Source: Lentisphaerales bacterium (GTDB lineage Bacteria; Verrucomicrobiota; Lentisphaeria; Lentisphaerales; Lentisphaeraceae). Taken from it: a stretch of DNA of 56,391 nucleotides. Under the pieces are notes generated by a model. The model was not told the origin of the DNA and made no database searches. It saw only the letters and a list, made by a program, of their open reading frames with translations. Position numbers and translations under genes: made by a program. Shown here piece after piece: positions 16,435-27,000 of the stretch; positions within the stretch are counted from its first letter, which is position 1; each line of letters begins with the position of its first letter. The stretch lies in NCBI GenBank assembly GCA_022446985.1, contig JAKVBD010000032.1, positions 1 through 56,391 on the forward strand, read 5' to 3'.

Positions 16435-18483
16435 GTGGAAAACAAAACTACAAAAACTAAGAGTGCACCAAAACAAGCTGCTTTAAATGCTGACAGCCGT
16501 CTCAAAAGCTTCTTTACTGATCAGGATGACATCGAAGCTGGAGCGATCTACGAAGAGCTGACTTATACTTCTGAACGTTATAGTGATCCCCACAAAGTCG
16601 CCTCTGGTGGTATGAAAGACATATTTTCAGTAGATGATCGCCACGGAGATCGCAAGTTGGCAATGGCGCTTTTACATGAAGACAAAGGATCCGAACAGTT
16701 TGAGCCGTTTTTACGAGAAGTAAGACTTACAGCAAGACTTGATCACCCAAACATAATTAAAATCCACGACATAGGCCTGAATCATGAAAAACGCCCATTC
16801 TTTACAATGGACCTCAAAAGTGGCCAAACCCTCAAAGAGGCACTCAACTCAGAGAAAAGTCTTCAAGAGTTATTGGTCATCTTTTTAAAAGTCTGTGATG
16901 CCATTTCGTATTCCCACTCCAAGGCAGTCATTCACCTTGACTTAAAACCTGAAAATATACAAATCGGCGATTATGGTGAAGTTCTTGTCTGTGATTGGGG
17001 CCTTGGTAAGATCATCGATGATAAAAAATTTACGACTGAACATACGACCGGTGGTTACATCTTAAATGACGTTACGCTTCATGGCATTATCAAAGGCACT
17101 CCAGGTTTTATGGCCCCTGAACAGATTACCGGTGATCCCAAAACATTTTCCACCGACATATTCTCTTTAGGTGCCATTCTCTATAACATTCTCTCTGGTG
17201 AAAAACCATACAGCGGAACAACGCAAGAAATTATCGAGAAAACAATCAAACTGACGCCTGTCTTACCTTCTAAAGTCGCAGTCAAAAAAATCCCAGAAAG
17301 TCTTGAAGCCGTGGTTATGAAAGCCATGGCTCTCAAAGCTGAAGACAGGTACAAAAGCGTCAGTAAAATTTCGAGTGAAATAAGATCTTACCTATCCGGT
17401 TTTGCAACAGAGGCTGAGAATGCCGGGATCATCAAAACACTCCGTCTACTAGTTAAAAGAAATAAAGCCCTCTTTACTGTCAGCCTTTTTGCGCTGCTCA
17501 CTCTTTGTACTTCGGTTATTTTCTTTATTGACCGAATTCAAGATGAAAAACGAGTCGCATTAGAAGAACGTGACAGAGCCAACCGGCTCTCTGAAGCAGA
17601 ATTAACTGCTAGAAAAGAAGCCGAGAAAAATGCCTTGCTTCTCGAAGAAGAAAAAGAAGAACTGAAAGAGTTGAATAAGGCTTATGCTGAAGATTTAACG
17701 CTGCAGAGTGTTTTCTTTTCAGAGAACATCAACCATTGGGATGTCTATGATGAAAAAATTTACCTTAAGACTCTTGATAACCTTAATAAGGCAACAGCTC
17801 TCGGCCCGAATAATCACCTGGCCTGGGCTCACAAAACAATACTTTTATTTGTCATGCAAAAGTATGACCAAGCCTTTAAAGCTTACCCCAAAGCGAATAA
17901 TATCTCCTTTGTTGAACCAGTATTAAACGCAGCCAATAAACTCTCCAATGCAAGCACGATTTCAGCTGAAGATCTCTCCTTGTTAATTGATCTGTTGGAT
18001 AAGACCAATGTGACCAGGCACCAACGGAAAAGCCTGGCAGATAAAATGATTACATTTGACCAGATCAAAAATGATCGAACTACCGAAGAAAAAATTACTA
18101 TTACCAAATCCTTGATCAAAGTTTGGAATAATGGTTGGGCCGGAGAACTTAAATTTAATTCAAAAGCCAAACATTTAACCCTTAGCGGCATCAAAATCAG
18201 GAGCTTAAGAACAACCCAGAACAAATACACGATCAAGCACAGCATTCTCAGATTACTGAAGCCCGTTTCGCTAAAATTTGCAGACACCTCATTTTCCGAA
18301 CTATACCAAATAGAGGACCTCAAACTGAAAGTACTGGATATACGCGGGGCAAAGATAAAAAGTTTCAAGCGCATGGAAAATTTCTCTCAACTGTCGACTT
18401 TAATCCTGACCGAAGAGCAATTTCAAAGACATGAGAGAAGAATACCCAAGAACATAAACCTGAAAATTAAAAATCCGGATTAA
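16435..18483 (+). CDS. Membrane Ser/Thr kinase-like protein with substituted ATP-binding lysine and LRR-like C-terminus
   Basis: GTG start, 682 residues. The kinase fold spans about residues 50-325: ASGGMKDIF at the glycine loop; LAMALLHED where VAIK is expected, so residue 78 is Ala instead of Lys; HLDLKPEN (Asp169, Asn174) as catalytic loop; CDWGLGK (Asp187) for DFG; GTPGFMAPEQ; DIFSLGAILYNILSG. A membrane helix follows near residues 345-365 (ALFTVSLFALLTLCTSVIFFI), then a charged coiled coil and a C-terminal part with LRR-like lines (LKVLDIRGAKIKSF, LSTLILTEEQ). Missing Lys78 could mean a pseudokinase or an atypical kinase that places the lysine elsewhere. It is co-transcribed with the sigma factor at 15843-16430 and paralogous to 2-1228. 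Confidence 0.87.
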   Translation: MENKTTKTKSAPKQAALNADSRLKSFFTDQDDIEAGAIYEELTYTSERYSDPHKVASGGMKDIFSVDDRHGDRKLAMALLHEDKGSEQFEPFLREVRLTARLDHPNIIKIHDIGLNHEKRPFFTMDLKSGQTLKEALNSEKSLQELLVIFLKVCDAISYSHSKAVIHLDLKPENIQIGDYGEVLVCDWGLGKIIDDKKFTTEHTTGGYILNDVTLHGIIKGTPGFMAPEQITGDPKTFSTDIFSLGAILYNILSGEKPYSGTTQEIIEKTIKLTPVLPSKVAVKKIPESLEAVVMKAMALKAEDRYKSVSKISSEIRSYLSGFATEAENAGIIKTLRLLVKRNKALFTVSLFALLTLCTSVIFFIDRIQDEKRVALEERDRANRLSEAELTARKEAEKNALLLEEEKEELKELNKAYAEDLTLQSVFFSENINHWDVYDEKIYLKTLDNLNKATALGPNNHLAWAHKTILLFVMQKYDQAFKAYPKANNISFVEPVLNAANKLSNASTISAEDLSLLIDLLDKTNVTRHQRKSLADKMITFDQIKNDRTTEEKITITKSLIKVWNNGWAGELKFNSKAKHLTLSGIKIRSLRTTQNKYTIKHSILRLLKPVSLKFADTSFSELYQIEDLKLKVLDIRGAKIKSFKRMENFSQLSTLILTEEQFQRHERRIPKNINLKIKNPD

Positions 18484-18558
18484 AATTTTGCCTTCATCAT
18501 GTCACTTCATGTAAGTTAAATAGTAAATAAGGCCATCATAACCCCTAAGGACTTATTG

Positions 18559-20080
18559 ATGTAATTTTTATTTTTAACTTTCCTCGCCCAGAGCTTTTCT
18601 ATTAAAGCTGAATTCGCAAACTTTCTTCTTATTCTAACAGGTCACCATAGTTGGACAGCAACCTCGACACTTATGGATCTGGATGATCCAAACTCAAAAA
18701 GTGATTATTATAGAACACCTGTTATGGACAGCATTTTTACCACTGGTATGCGCTTCACTCGCGGTTATGCTTCCGGAGCCTACTGCACTCCGACCCGCAG
18801 TTGTATCAAGGTCGGCCAAAATACCGCCAGACATATTTGTAGTAAAACCCACTTTGGCTGAGCGTTCTGTTACATACAGACAAAGTATGACCATTCCCCG
18901 AGTTCTGAAATCTATTAATCCAAATACCAAACGGCTCACTTTGGTAAATGGCATCTTCACTATGATCAACCCCTGCCGGAAGATCTTGGCTATGACCTTA
19001 GCGATGGTAATGCTACAAATACTGAGGGCCATACAAATGCGACTCCGCCAACAAGCAAAGAAACTCTCAACATTGTTGATGTCCCCAAGGAAGCTTTTGA
19101 TCTAAGCAGAAGAAAAGCTGACTTTATTGAGAAGCAAATAAAAGATGGTAAGTCGGCTTTTGTCCAACTTTCACTGTATGCCGTTCACTTAAAAATTGAG
19201 TATAAACAATAGACTTACGACACTCTTAAAAATCGCTCTAAAAGTACTAAACACGCTCTTCCTGAATTTGCCTCGATGATTGAAGATGTGGATCGTGTAT
19301 TAGGTCAATTAATGATCCGGCTTGACAAAATGGGAGCACTCGAAAACAGCTATATTATCTTTCTCAGCGACAATGGCGACCGTGGTCTTATGCCTATTGC
19401 CGGACAAAAGCCTCACGTATCTGATCAAAGCCAAGACTACCCGCTTCCAGGTTCAAAAAACTCCAAATATGAAGGCAAATTAAGAGTTCCTTTAGTATTT
19501 CAGGACCAGAGATTAAGGCAGGTAGTGTAAGTACAATTCCAATCAGTGGTGTTGACTTATTGCCAACGATCGCTGATCTAGCAGACTACAAAAAGGACAT
19601 TCCAAATATCGATGATGGTTCATTAAAAAAATTTCCTGACCCAACAATCTAAATCTGTTAGTCGTCCATATCCTTACCTGGTCGTCCACGGGACTTCTGA
19701 AAGACCATTAAATACCTCACCCACAAGGCAAAAAGTGGCCAAAATTTAATTTCAAGTCAACCCTCGTCCAGGACAATTATAAATTGGTTAAATTCTGGGA
19801 TTATCAAGAAAGTCGTTTTGGTATTGAATTGTATAATTTGGCTAAGGATTCCAGCGAATCTAATAACCTGACAACTAAAATGCCAGAGAAAGCCGCCGAA
19901 CTCGATCAGTTATTGAACAATTATCTGGTTGAGGTAAACTCTAAAACCAGAGGCGACAACACTATAGAAAAGCCCGCTAAAAAGAAAAAAAAATCTCAAT
20001 TTCATCTGGCAGATCTTAGTTCAAAAGTCTTAAAAGATGCCTTTAAAAATTCTTATTCCCTTTTCACAAAGAATAAATAA
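18559..20080 (+). pseudogene. Decayed sulfatase gene
   Basis: An ATG at 18559 with AAGGAC upstream is followed at once by TAA (18562-18564). The same frame then reads a signal peptide (FLFLTFLAQSFSIKA) and ANFLLILTGHHSWTATS, then TRGYASGAYCTPTRS, the formylglycine motif CTPTR. Later pieces in shifted frames give HFGKWHLHYDQPLPEDLGYD, IFLSDNGDRG, SGVDLLPTIADLADY and a C-terminal LYNLAKDSSESNNL segment. At least four frame changes and an internal TAG (19210-19212) break the gene. The order of all sulfatase motifs is kept, so this was a full-length secreted sulfatase. It directly follows the kinase at 16435-18483. Confidence 0.88.
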
Positions 20081-20152
20081 ATTCAATTTTACTTTATCGC
20101 AAAAACTTGATATTGTTGCACTTACCGACAATTCACCAAGAGGTAACTGGCC

Positions 20153-20567
20153 ATGAGAAAAATTACACTAGATATTAGGCAATTTGAGTTCAATAACAAC
20201 TACATAATCGTTACCCCAGCACTAGAGGTCGACATGAATGAAAAAACTTGTCTTGAGATACTGTTAATCACGAAAAGCATTATAAAAATATAGAAATTGC
20301 TTATATCGCCAACAGGGTACATAACAATTCCGTTGACCCTATAATCTATAGATCCATCAAAAAAAACCGCTAAATTTGAAGTTCATAGCTGTTGTCTCTT
20401 ACAGCGACTGCACATTTAAAATGTGTCGATTATGAAAAATCTTAGCAACCAGCCTGAAGTTAAGATGTTTCACCAATTTAGAAACTGCGAGAAGCTGGGC
20501 TCTTCACAAACTCGGTAAAACGAATAAAAGTATTCCAAAGAATGTTGGTAACCGCCTATTAAACTAA
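20153..20567 (+). pseudogene. Decayed tandem relative of the SpoIIAA-like gene at 20641
   Basis: The ATG at 20153 is preceded by AGAGG. Frame one gives MRKITLDIRQFEFNNNYI and breaks near 20270; a second frame reads NHEKHYKNIEIAYIANRV; a third, after a poly-A run near 20365, reads LKFIAVVSYSDCTFKMCRL, a TGA, then LRCFTNLETARSWALHKLG. The last pieces match the intact neighbour (FMAVVAYNYFTQ and IQIFANRASALNWLED), so this is a decayed paralogue with two frameshifts and one nonsense codon. Confidence 0.7.
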
Positions 20568-20597
20568 TTCTCTAAGCACACCATAAATTTAAGTTGT

Positions 20598-20636
20598 ACT
20601 TAATTATAAAAAGTATTAAACTTAATTATAAAAGGT
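20598..20636. repeat. Pair of 17-base direct repeats before the gene at 20641
   Basis: ACTTAATTATAAAAAGT (20598-20614) recurs as ACTTAATTATAAAAGGT (20620-20636), 16 of 17 bases equal, 22 bases apart, about two helical turns. The second copy ends just before the start codon and supplies the AAGG ribosome-binding site. It could be a duplicated promoter/leader or a tandem operator. Confidence 0.55.
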
Positions 20637-20640
20637 GCTT

Positions 20641-21024
20641 ATGAAAGAATTTACTTTATCATTTGGAAAAATTTTTATCCTACAAGACGATATTGCAGAA
20701 ATCATCGTAGATGACATGATTGAAATGGATCTTGTAATGGTTGAAGAGTATCATGAATTTTTACTGTCTCACCTTACTCCCCCTTTCTCATTGCTCATAA
20801 ACAAAAAGAATTCTTATACTTATACTTTTGAAGCTCAACTGGAGCTGGCAAACCTTCCTGAGATAAATTTCATGGCCGTTGTTGCTTATAATTACTTTAC
20901 TCAATCAACAACGAAAGATTTAATTGAAATGCCAAGAGACACTCCATGGAATATTCAGATTTTTGCTAACCGCGCTTCAGCTTTAAACTGGCTAGAGGAT
21001 AAACAGCAATCTGTGCTACTCTAG
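20641..21024 (+). CDS. Small SpoIIAA-like (STAS/SEC14-type) protein, hypothetical
   Basis: 128 residues. The layout resembles single-domain SpoIIAA-like proteins: an N-terminal strand pair (FTLSFGKIFILQDDIAEIIV), a helix (MVEEYHEFLLSHL), a strand with FSLLINKKNSYTYTF, FMAVVAYNYF in the middle and a C-terminal IQIFANRASALNWLED. The last phrase matches the FxxxxxALxWL ending common in that family. No catalytic motif is visible. A decayed relative lies immediately upstream (20153-20567). Assignment is by pattern only; role unknown. Confidence 0.6.
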   Translation: MKEFTLSFGKIFILQDDIAEIIVDDMIEMDLVMVEEYHEFLLSHLTPPFSLLINKKNSYTYTFEAQLELANLPEINFMAVVAYNYFTQSTTKDLIEMPRDTPWNIQIFANRASALNWLEDKQQSVLL

Positions 21025-21044
21025 GCTGCTGTCCTCTCAGACCC

Positions 21045-21710
21045 TTACTCCTTGTACAAGCCAAAATAGTTCGAAAGAAATAGTGAAACAAAATACACAA
21101 CACATAAAGAACCAAGACAATCACTAAAGAAATGCTGTCCTTCTAGAACCCTAAACGTACTAACAGCTCCGCCCCACAAAAATGCAGGAAGAAAAACTTT
21201 CCAAGCATATTTTTTTCTGATTCTTCTTATAAACCACAAAGCTAAAAAGAAAAAGCCCGAACCCGCATGCCCACTTGGAAAAGACTTTTCATTCTTTCCT
21301 GGAGCCGGCACTAAAACTTTAGTAAAGTTTTTTTGGCTTTGAGAATTATAACGATTAATTTCATTTGGTCTTGGGCGATTAAATGCAGGCTTAAGAATGA
21401 AATTATTGACAATGCCCGGACCTACAAGCAAAACTATTATCAGAAATAGGGCTTCCTTCTTAGCATAGGGCTTCTTATCTGAACTCACACAAAAATTTTT
21501 TAATAAATATATCGCAAAGACGAGACCGCTTGCTTTCCCGAGTAAAGCCAAAGTGGATAAAGTGGAACAACTTTCAAAAGATGTGATTTCATAAGCTTGA
21601 TCACTGATAAACAAATCCAAACCAGTGAAATAAAAAATTCCAAAGGCCACAACAAAAGTTACTAAAGCTTTAGTATATTCTTCTTTTGCTACAACCTGAG
21701 ACTTACTCAT
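21045..21710 (-). CDS. PAP2-family membrane phosphatase
   Basis: The 221-residue protein has several membrane helices and the three PAP2 signatures: KPAFNRPRP (KX6RP type), SFPSGHAG (PSGH) and FRVLEGQHFFSD (the SRX5HX3D motif, with Phe for Ser). Such enzymes dephosphorylate lipid phosphates, including undecaprenyl or polyprenyl diphosphates. It starts two bases after the stop of idi, so an isoprenoid-linked role is a fair inference. Exact substrate unknown. Confidence 0.85.
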   Translation of the reverse strand: MSKSQVVAKEEYTKALVTFVVAFGIFYFTGLDLFISDQAYEITSFESCSTLSTLALLGKASGLVFAIYLLKNFCVSSDKKPYAKKEALFLIIVLLVGPGIVNNFILKPAFNRPRPNEINRYNSQSQKNFTKVLVPAPGKNEKSFPSGHAGSGFFFLALWFIRRIRKKYAWKVFLPAFLWGGAVSTFRVLEGQHFFSDCLGSLCVVYFVSLFLSNYFGLYKE

Positions 21711-21712
21711 GA

Positions 21713-22228
21713 TTATTTTGGAAAAATCTTATGCCCGTATTCCTGGCAAACAATGCGGAACCACTCTGTATAAGATTCTGGTTCTGAATCTATCGAAGCC
21801 ATAAGATCTTCGATTGAAATGTACTTACAGGCGTCAATTTCATCTTTATTGAACTCTGGAAGATCTTCGTAAGAACCAATAAAAACATGATCGAGTTCAT
21901 GTTCTGTTAAGCCATGATCCAGCGCTCTTTTATAAAGGAATGAGAACTGTTCTGAGATTTCACAATCCATGCCCAATTCTTCCATCAAACGACGGTGAGC
22001 TGCGGCCTCTGTATTTTCTCCAGGCCTGGGGTGACTACAACAGGCGTTTGTCCATAAACCACCTGAATGATACTTATGTTGAGCTCGGCGGTGAATAAGC
22101 ATTTCCCCGGCTTCATTAAAAAGAAACACCGAAAAAGCTCTGTGTAGTGCGGCTTCTTCATGAGCCTGCATCTTTTCCATCTTGCCGACTTCATTGTCCT
22201 CGGCATCTACCAGTAATACGTATTCCAT
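21713..22228 (-). CDS. idi: Isopentenyl-diphosphate delta-isomerase, type 1
   Basis: The 171-residue Nudix-fold protein carries NACCSHP, with the catalytic Cys, and RRLMEELGMDCEI (Nudix-like helix), followed by TEHELDHVFIG with the metal-binding and catalytic Glu residues. The length fits bacterial type 1 enzymes (about 175-185). The enzyme interconverts isopentenyl and dimethylallyl diphosphate, feeding polyprenyl and hopanoid synthesis; a hopene-cyclase-like gene is at 54205-55992. It forms an operon with the PAP2 gene. Confidence 0.93.
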   Translation of the reverse strand: MEYVLLVDAEDNEVGKMEKMQAHEEAALHRAFSVFLFNEAGEMLIHRRAQHKYHSGGLWTNACCSHPRPGENTEAAAHRRLMEELGMDCEISEQFSFLYKRALDHGLTEHELDHVFIGSYEDLPEFNKDEIDACKYISIEDLMASIDSEPESYTEWFRIVCQEYGHKIFPK

Positions 22229-22237
22229 AAGTGCATA

Positions 22238-22264
22238 AAAAAAAGCCCCGATAAACGGGGCTTA
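22238..22264 (-). terminator. Intrinsic terminator after pyrG
   Basis: AGCCCCG and CGGGGCT form a seven-pair GC stem with a five-base loop (ATAAA); on the minus strand it is followed by a run of eight T. It sits between the pyrG stop (22271) and the idi start (22228), so it separates the two units and lies within the idi leader. Confidence 0.9.
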
Positions 22265-22270
22265 AAAGTT

Positions 22271-23881
22271 TTATCTGTTTTCCAGTGATGCTTTCACAAA
22301 ATCTCTGAAAAGCGGATGAGCATTCATTGGTGTCGATTTAAATTCCGGGTGGAACTGACAAGCAACGAAGTATGGATGATCCACACGTTCAACGATCTCA
22401 ACCAACATGCCATCCGGAGAGGTTCCGGCAAACAGAAGGCCTGCTTCTTCAAGCTGCTCTTTAAAAGCATTATTAAACTCGTAACGGTGACGGTGTCTTT
22501 CTGAAATATTCTCAGCACCGTATGCTACTCTTGACTTAGAACCTTCAGCTAACGTACATGGGTAAGCGCCAAGACGCATAGTACCGCCCATCTGTGTTAT
22601 TCCACGCTGCTCAAGCATAAGACTGATAACCGGAGCCTTAGTATTTTCAGCAAGTTCTGTACTGTTAGCATCTTTAAGGCCCGCAACATTTCTCGCAGTT
22701 TCAATAACCGCCAGCTGCATACCAAGACAAATTCCGAAATAAGGTACGTTATTTTCACGAGCATACTGAATAGCGCGTATCTTACCTTCTGTACCGCGGT
22801 CACCAAAGCCACCAGGAACAAGAATTCCGTGAATATCTTCGAAAACCTGACTTAGGTCTTCACCTTCGATTGACTCAGCTTCAATATGTTTAAGCTTAAC
22901 TTTCGCAGAATTGGCAATACCTCCGTGAATAAGAGCTTCGTTGATACTCTTGTATGCATCGCTCAAGCTCACGTATTTACCGACAACAGCAATATTCACT
23001 TCACCATTTTCAGGGTGAATGTAAGTATTTACCATGGAAGTCCATTTATCGAGCTTGGCTTCTTTTACCGGTAGGTCAAGGGCTTCAAGAATCTTAGTAT
23101 CGAAGCTCTGCTCGTAAAGATCGAGAGGAACTTCATAAATAGTGTTTTCAACGTCTACTTCCTGAATAACATTGCCTTTGTCAACATTGCAGAAAAGCGC
23201 TAGCTTTTCGATGTGATCATCTTCAAGAGGCTTTTCTGAACGGCAAACGAGGAAGTCAGCCATGATACCAATTTCACGCAGGATACCAACTGACTGTTGA
23301 GAAGGCTTGGTTTTAAGCTCTTTCGCAGCCGCAATATATGGTACTAGCGTTAAGTGAATAAACTGAGCATTCTTTGAACCGACATGGTGACGGTACTGAC
23401 GAATAGCTTCCAAAAATGGCAATGACTCGATGTCACCTACTGTTCCGCCAATCTCAGTGATAGCGATATCCACATCTTCGTCAGCCATGGATGAAATAGC
23501 ACGACGAATTTCGTTAGTGATGTGTGGAATTACCTGAACTGTTCTACCAAGGTAATCACCTTTACGTTCTCTTTCGAGAACTGTCTGGTAGATTTTGCCG
23601 GCAGTAAAATTACCATTTTTTGTACAGAATGTATCTGTGAATCTTTCGTAGTGACCAAGGTCAAGGTCAGTCTCGGCGCCATCTTCTGTTACATAAACCT
23701 CACCGTGCTGATAAGGTGACATAGTTCCTGGATCGACATTCAAGTACGGATCCAGCTTCTGGATCGCAACCTTGTAGCCACGCCTTTTCAGGAGCATTGC
23801 AATTGATGCAGCAGTTATTCCTTTCCCCAAAGAAGAAACGACTCCACCAGTAATGAATAAATGTTTCGTACTCGACATCAA
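22271..23881 (-). CDS. pyrG: CTP synthase
   Basis: 536 residues, close to the usual 535-550. The N-terminal synthetase domain has [19 protein letters not shown] (P-loop), [30 protein letters not shown] and [13 protein letters not shown]. The C-terminal class I glutamine amidotransferase has [26 protein letters not shown] with the nucleophilic Cys, and HPEFKSTP with the catalytic His-Glu pair. The enzyme makes CTP from UTP with glutamine as amide donor. It is a stand-alone unit ended by the terminator at 22238-22264. Confidence 0.97.
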   Translation of the reverse strand: MMSSTKHLFITGGVVSSLGKGITAASIAMLLKRRGYKVAIQKLDPYLNVDPGTMSPYQHGEVYVTEDGAETDLDLGHYERFTDTFCTKNGNFTAGKIYQTVLERERKGDYLGRTVQVIPHITNEIRRAISSMADEDVDIAITEIGGTVGDIESLPFLEAIRQYRHHVGSKNAQFIHLTLVPYIAAAKELKTKPSQQSVGILREIGIMADFLVCRSEKPLEDDHIEKLALFCNVDKGNVIQEVDVENTIYEVPLDLYEQSFDTKILEALDLPVKEAKLDKWTSMVNTYIHPENGEVNIAVVGKYVSLSDAYKSINEALIHGGIANSAKVKLKHIEAESIEGEDLSQVFEDIHGILVPGGFGDRGTEGKIRAIQYARENNVPYFGICLGMQLAVIETARNVAGLKDANSTELAENTKAPVISLMLEQRGITQMGGTMRLGAYPCTLAEGSKSRVAYGAENISERHRHRYEFNNAFKEQLEEAGLLFAGTSPDGMLVEIVERVDHPYFVACQFHPEFKSTPMNAHPLFRDFVKASLENR

Positions 23882-24009
23882 AGCCTCATTGAAATCTAAA
23901 ATATTAAATTAAAAACTCATAATTTTGACACAATGTACGGCAAACGAAAAATGTCCACCGTGACACTGAGTTAATGACAGGAAAAATACCGGGTTTATGG
24001 AGTGCCTTT

Positions 24010-27000
24010 CTAATCTACAGGTGGGGCTAGAATAACTCGGAATCCAATATTATCTGCAGTTAAAGTCAATGGGGCATAGTTTCCTGTAGGATTTGTTTGT
24101 AATTCTATCTTGCTTATAGAATTCCACGAACCTCCATAAACCGCACGATTGTCTCCTTCGGCATCAAGAGTCCATTCCCAGACATTTCCACTACAGCCCA
24201 AAAGCTTCCAATCATTCATTCCACTTTTCTCTACTGGCGAGGTCAACAGAACTTTATCATCATAATCTTTCCACTCTGGCTTATTTTCAGGGTTAAGCCT
24301 TGGGTCACCAAAGTTACCCTGTTTTGGAGGCCAGCTTTCACCCCAAGGAAAAAAGGTCATCTTACCAGCAGTCGCAAACTTCTTCCACTCAGCGGCTGTT
24401 GGCAATCTGAAAATATAGCCTTTGGGAACCTGTCCTTTTTCACGAGCATTAGCTGTCAGCCATTTGCAATAGGCTTCAGCTTCTGAAAAACTAACAAGGC
24501 TAACTGGTTGCCTATCACCATTTAAAGAACCAACGCCTTGGAAAATATTATTTTTAAACTCAGGTTTGAATTTTCGGTACTCGCCATTAGTCACTTCATA
24601 TTTGGCTACCCAGACTTTCATATCTTTTATCCAGACAAATGACATACCCAGTTTCGGAACTCGCCAATCTTTACCCGGTTGAGCCAGTTTCAACGAGTTT
24701 ACTTTTGTCTGAAGTGTCTCAATAACTTTGGACAGTGAATTATATTCATCATAGGCCTCGGTATATTTTCTTTCAGACTTCAAAGCCCGAGCCAGTCTAA
24801 ACTGCACACTAAGCTCATCCACTTCCAAAGCAATATTCGGATTAATTTCTTTGTCTGCCTCCAACTTTGAAATCTTATCCGTCAATTCTTTATGAATGGT
24901 ATTTACTTTGTCTTTTAGAGCTGATTCTGCAGTACTGATACCTTTCACAAGACTTTCACTTAAGGAAGTAAACTTTGCAAAACTGCTTTCAAGTTGTTTC
25001 TCAGTATAGGCCTGCCTGGCTGCAGCATATTCCTCTTTAATGATTTCGTAAGAAACCGAGAACTCCTTTAACTGCTCAAATCTCTTAAACTGTTCTTCAC
25101 AGCTTTTTGCTTTCTGGGCCAGTTCTGCCATGTAATTTTTTCGAGCACTGCCATTGAGAAAATCTCTCATCAGCTTTAGTTCATCAATCTGCAGTACAAA
25201 GACCTCCCGTTTCTCATTTGGAGACAATTGCTGCCAAAGTGATGCTTTAGCTTCGATCGCTGACAATTTGGTTCCTGCTGTTTTATCTAAAAATAAAAGA
25301 CTTTTAACCGCTAGACTAAGCGCATCTTTCTGACTTTTAAGTTGCACAAGCTCTGTTGCCAATGCCTGCTTAAGTGTGGCTTTTTCAGAATCGACAAACT
25401 GAGTTAATTCCTTTAATCGAGTAGTCGCTTGTTCTACTTCACCTGCTTCAACGTGCTTGAGTACTGCTTTTTCAATACGAGTGAATTTCTCTTGTTTACC
25501 ACTTTCTTTAATAGCAGCCTTTAGAGCCCCCCAGGTTTCTGAATATTTCAACAGGCTTTCTGTCACAGCTTTTAAGGATTCCTGCTTTGCTTCGTAGATT
25601 TTTTGTCTAGCGGCTTCTTCTGCTTCTCTTTCAGCTATATCTTCTGGAGACTCTATAGACGGTTTAACAACATCTTGCGTTACGACATCTACAGATATAT
25701 CTTCGCCCTTCATCGCAAACACCACCGCTGCGCCAAGGATGACAACTGCAGCCGCAGCAATTAAAGTAGTTTTGGGTTTAGCCTCTCCAGTTAAAGCAAC
25801 GATAAATTCTTCACAAGATGAAAAACGCTGATCTGGACTTTTACTTAAAGCTTTTTGTAAGGCCTTATTTTCACTGCTCGAGAGATCTTCTACTCTTGCT
25901 GGTGCCTGAGTAACTACTCGATCGTACTGAATTTTCAGTAGACCCGTAAAATCGTCGTTGTCGATTTTAGTTTGATTCTTTAGCTCCTTAAGCCAAAAAG
26001 GCAGTTTATGTGAGAGCATCTCATAAACCACAACTGCAAAGGAATACTGGTCGGCTGAAATTGAAGGTTTCTGGTGTTTCCAGATTTCGGGAGACATATA
26101 ATCTGGATCCGCGATAGGATACTTCCATTTTTCATTGTCGAATACATTCACATCATCAGAACTATCCATGTAGGTCACGCCATAATCGAGAAACTTCACG
26201 GTTTCATCACTGCATATGAAGATAGAAACGGGCTTCAAGTCATTATGTACCAGACTAAATTGTTGACCAATGGAATCTAATGCAACCGCAATTTTTCTTA
26301 GGATCGGAGCTTCTTTGCTGAGATCGATCCGTTCCTGAACATGAGTAATACTATTTAAATACTCGAGTAGGTTTTTTCCTGTAAGCAGTTCCATAACGAT
26401 AAAAATTTCACTGCCATCTTCACTTTCATGAATGTCGCTTATTTCAACTAGGTTTTTATGTTTTAAGCCTGCCAGCCTTTTAAAATTCTTTTTAATCCTA
26501 GGAAAGGCACCATGACTATATTCTCTGCCTGAAGCAATACTCTTTATCGAGCATTCTCTTTCCAACTGAGTATCAAGACACTTATAAACTATTCCTGAGT
26601 TACCACGACCTATAACCTTGAGAACTCTATAACGATCATTAATCTTAAAGTCGACCGGCAGAAAAACATCTATCATAGTCGCCATTTCGTCAGATAAAGA
26701 TCCAGTGACTGCAGTACCAAAGATTGTACCTGCCTGAGTCAAGTCGTTAGCAGTACTGATTCCCAGCCCCCGGACATCAAGAAGAGTTGCCGCGTTTTCA
26801 TCATGAGCAACAGTTGAAAGGTCTATCTCTTTTAAGAGATCATCGTAAGTCTGAATGCGGTCTACTTGCTTTGGCTCGATCATCTTATCAATCAAAGATG
26901 ACAACTGAGCATCAACACCAAATTCAGTAAGCGATACGTAATCCTTGTTAATCATTTTGTTATAGATCATCGGCGGCGTTTTCCCTTTGAAGGCTTTCTT

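Noticed and set aside
18673..18861. 62-codon frame as a separate small protein
   Set aside because: It is the N-terminal piece of the decayed sulfatase, in frame with the ATG-TAA start at 18559.
24010..24660. C-terminal domain of the 1221-residue kinase as the sulfatase-maturing enzyme
   Set aside because: The catalytic cysteines are absent from the relevant segment.
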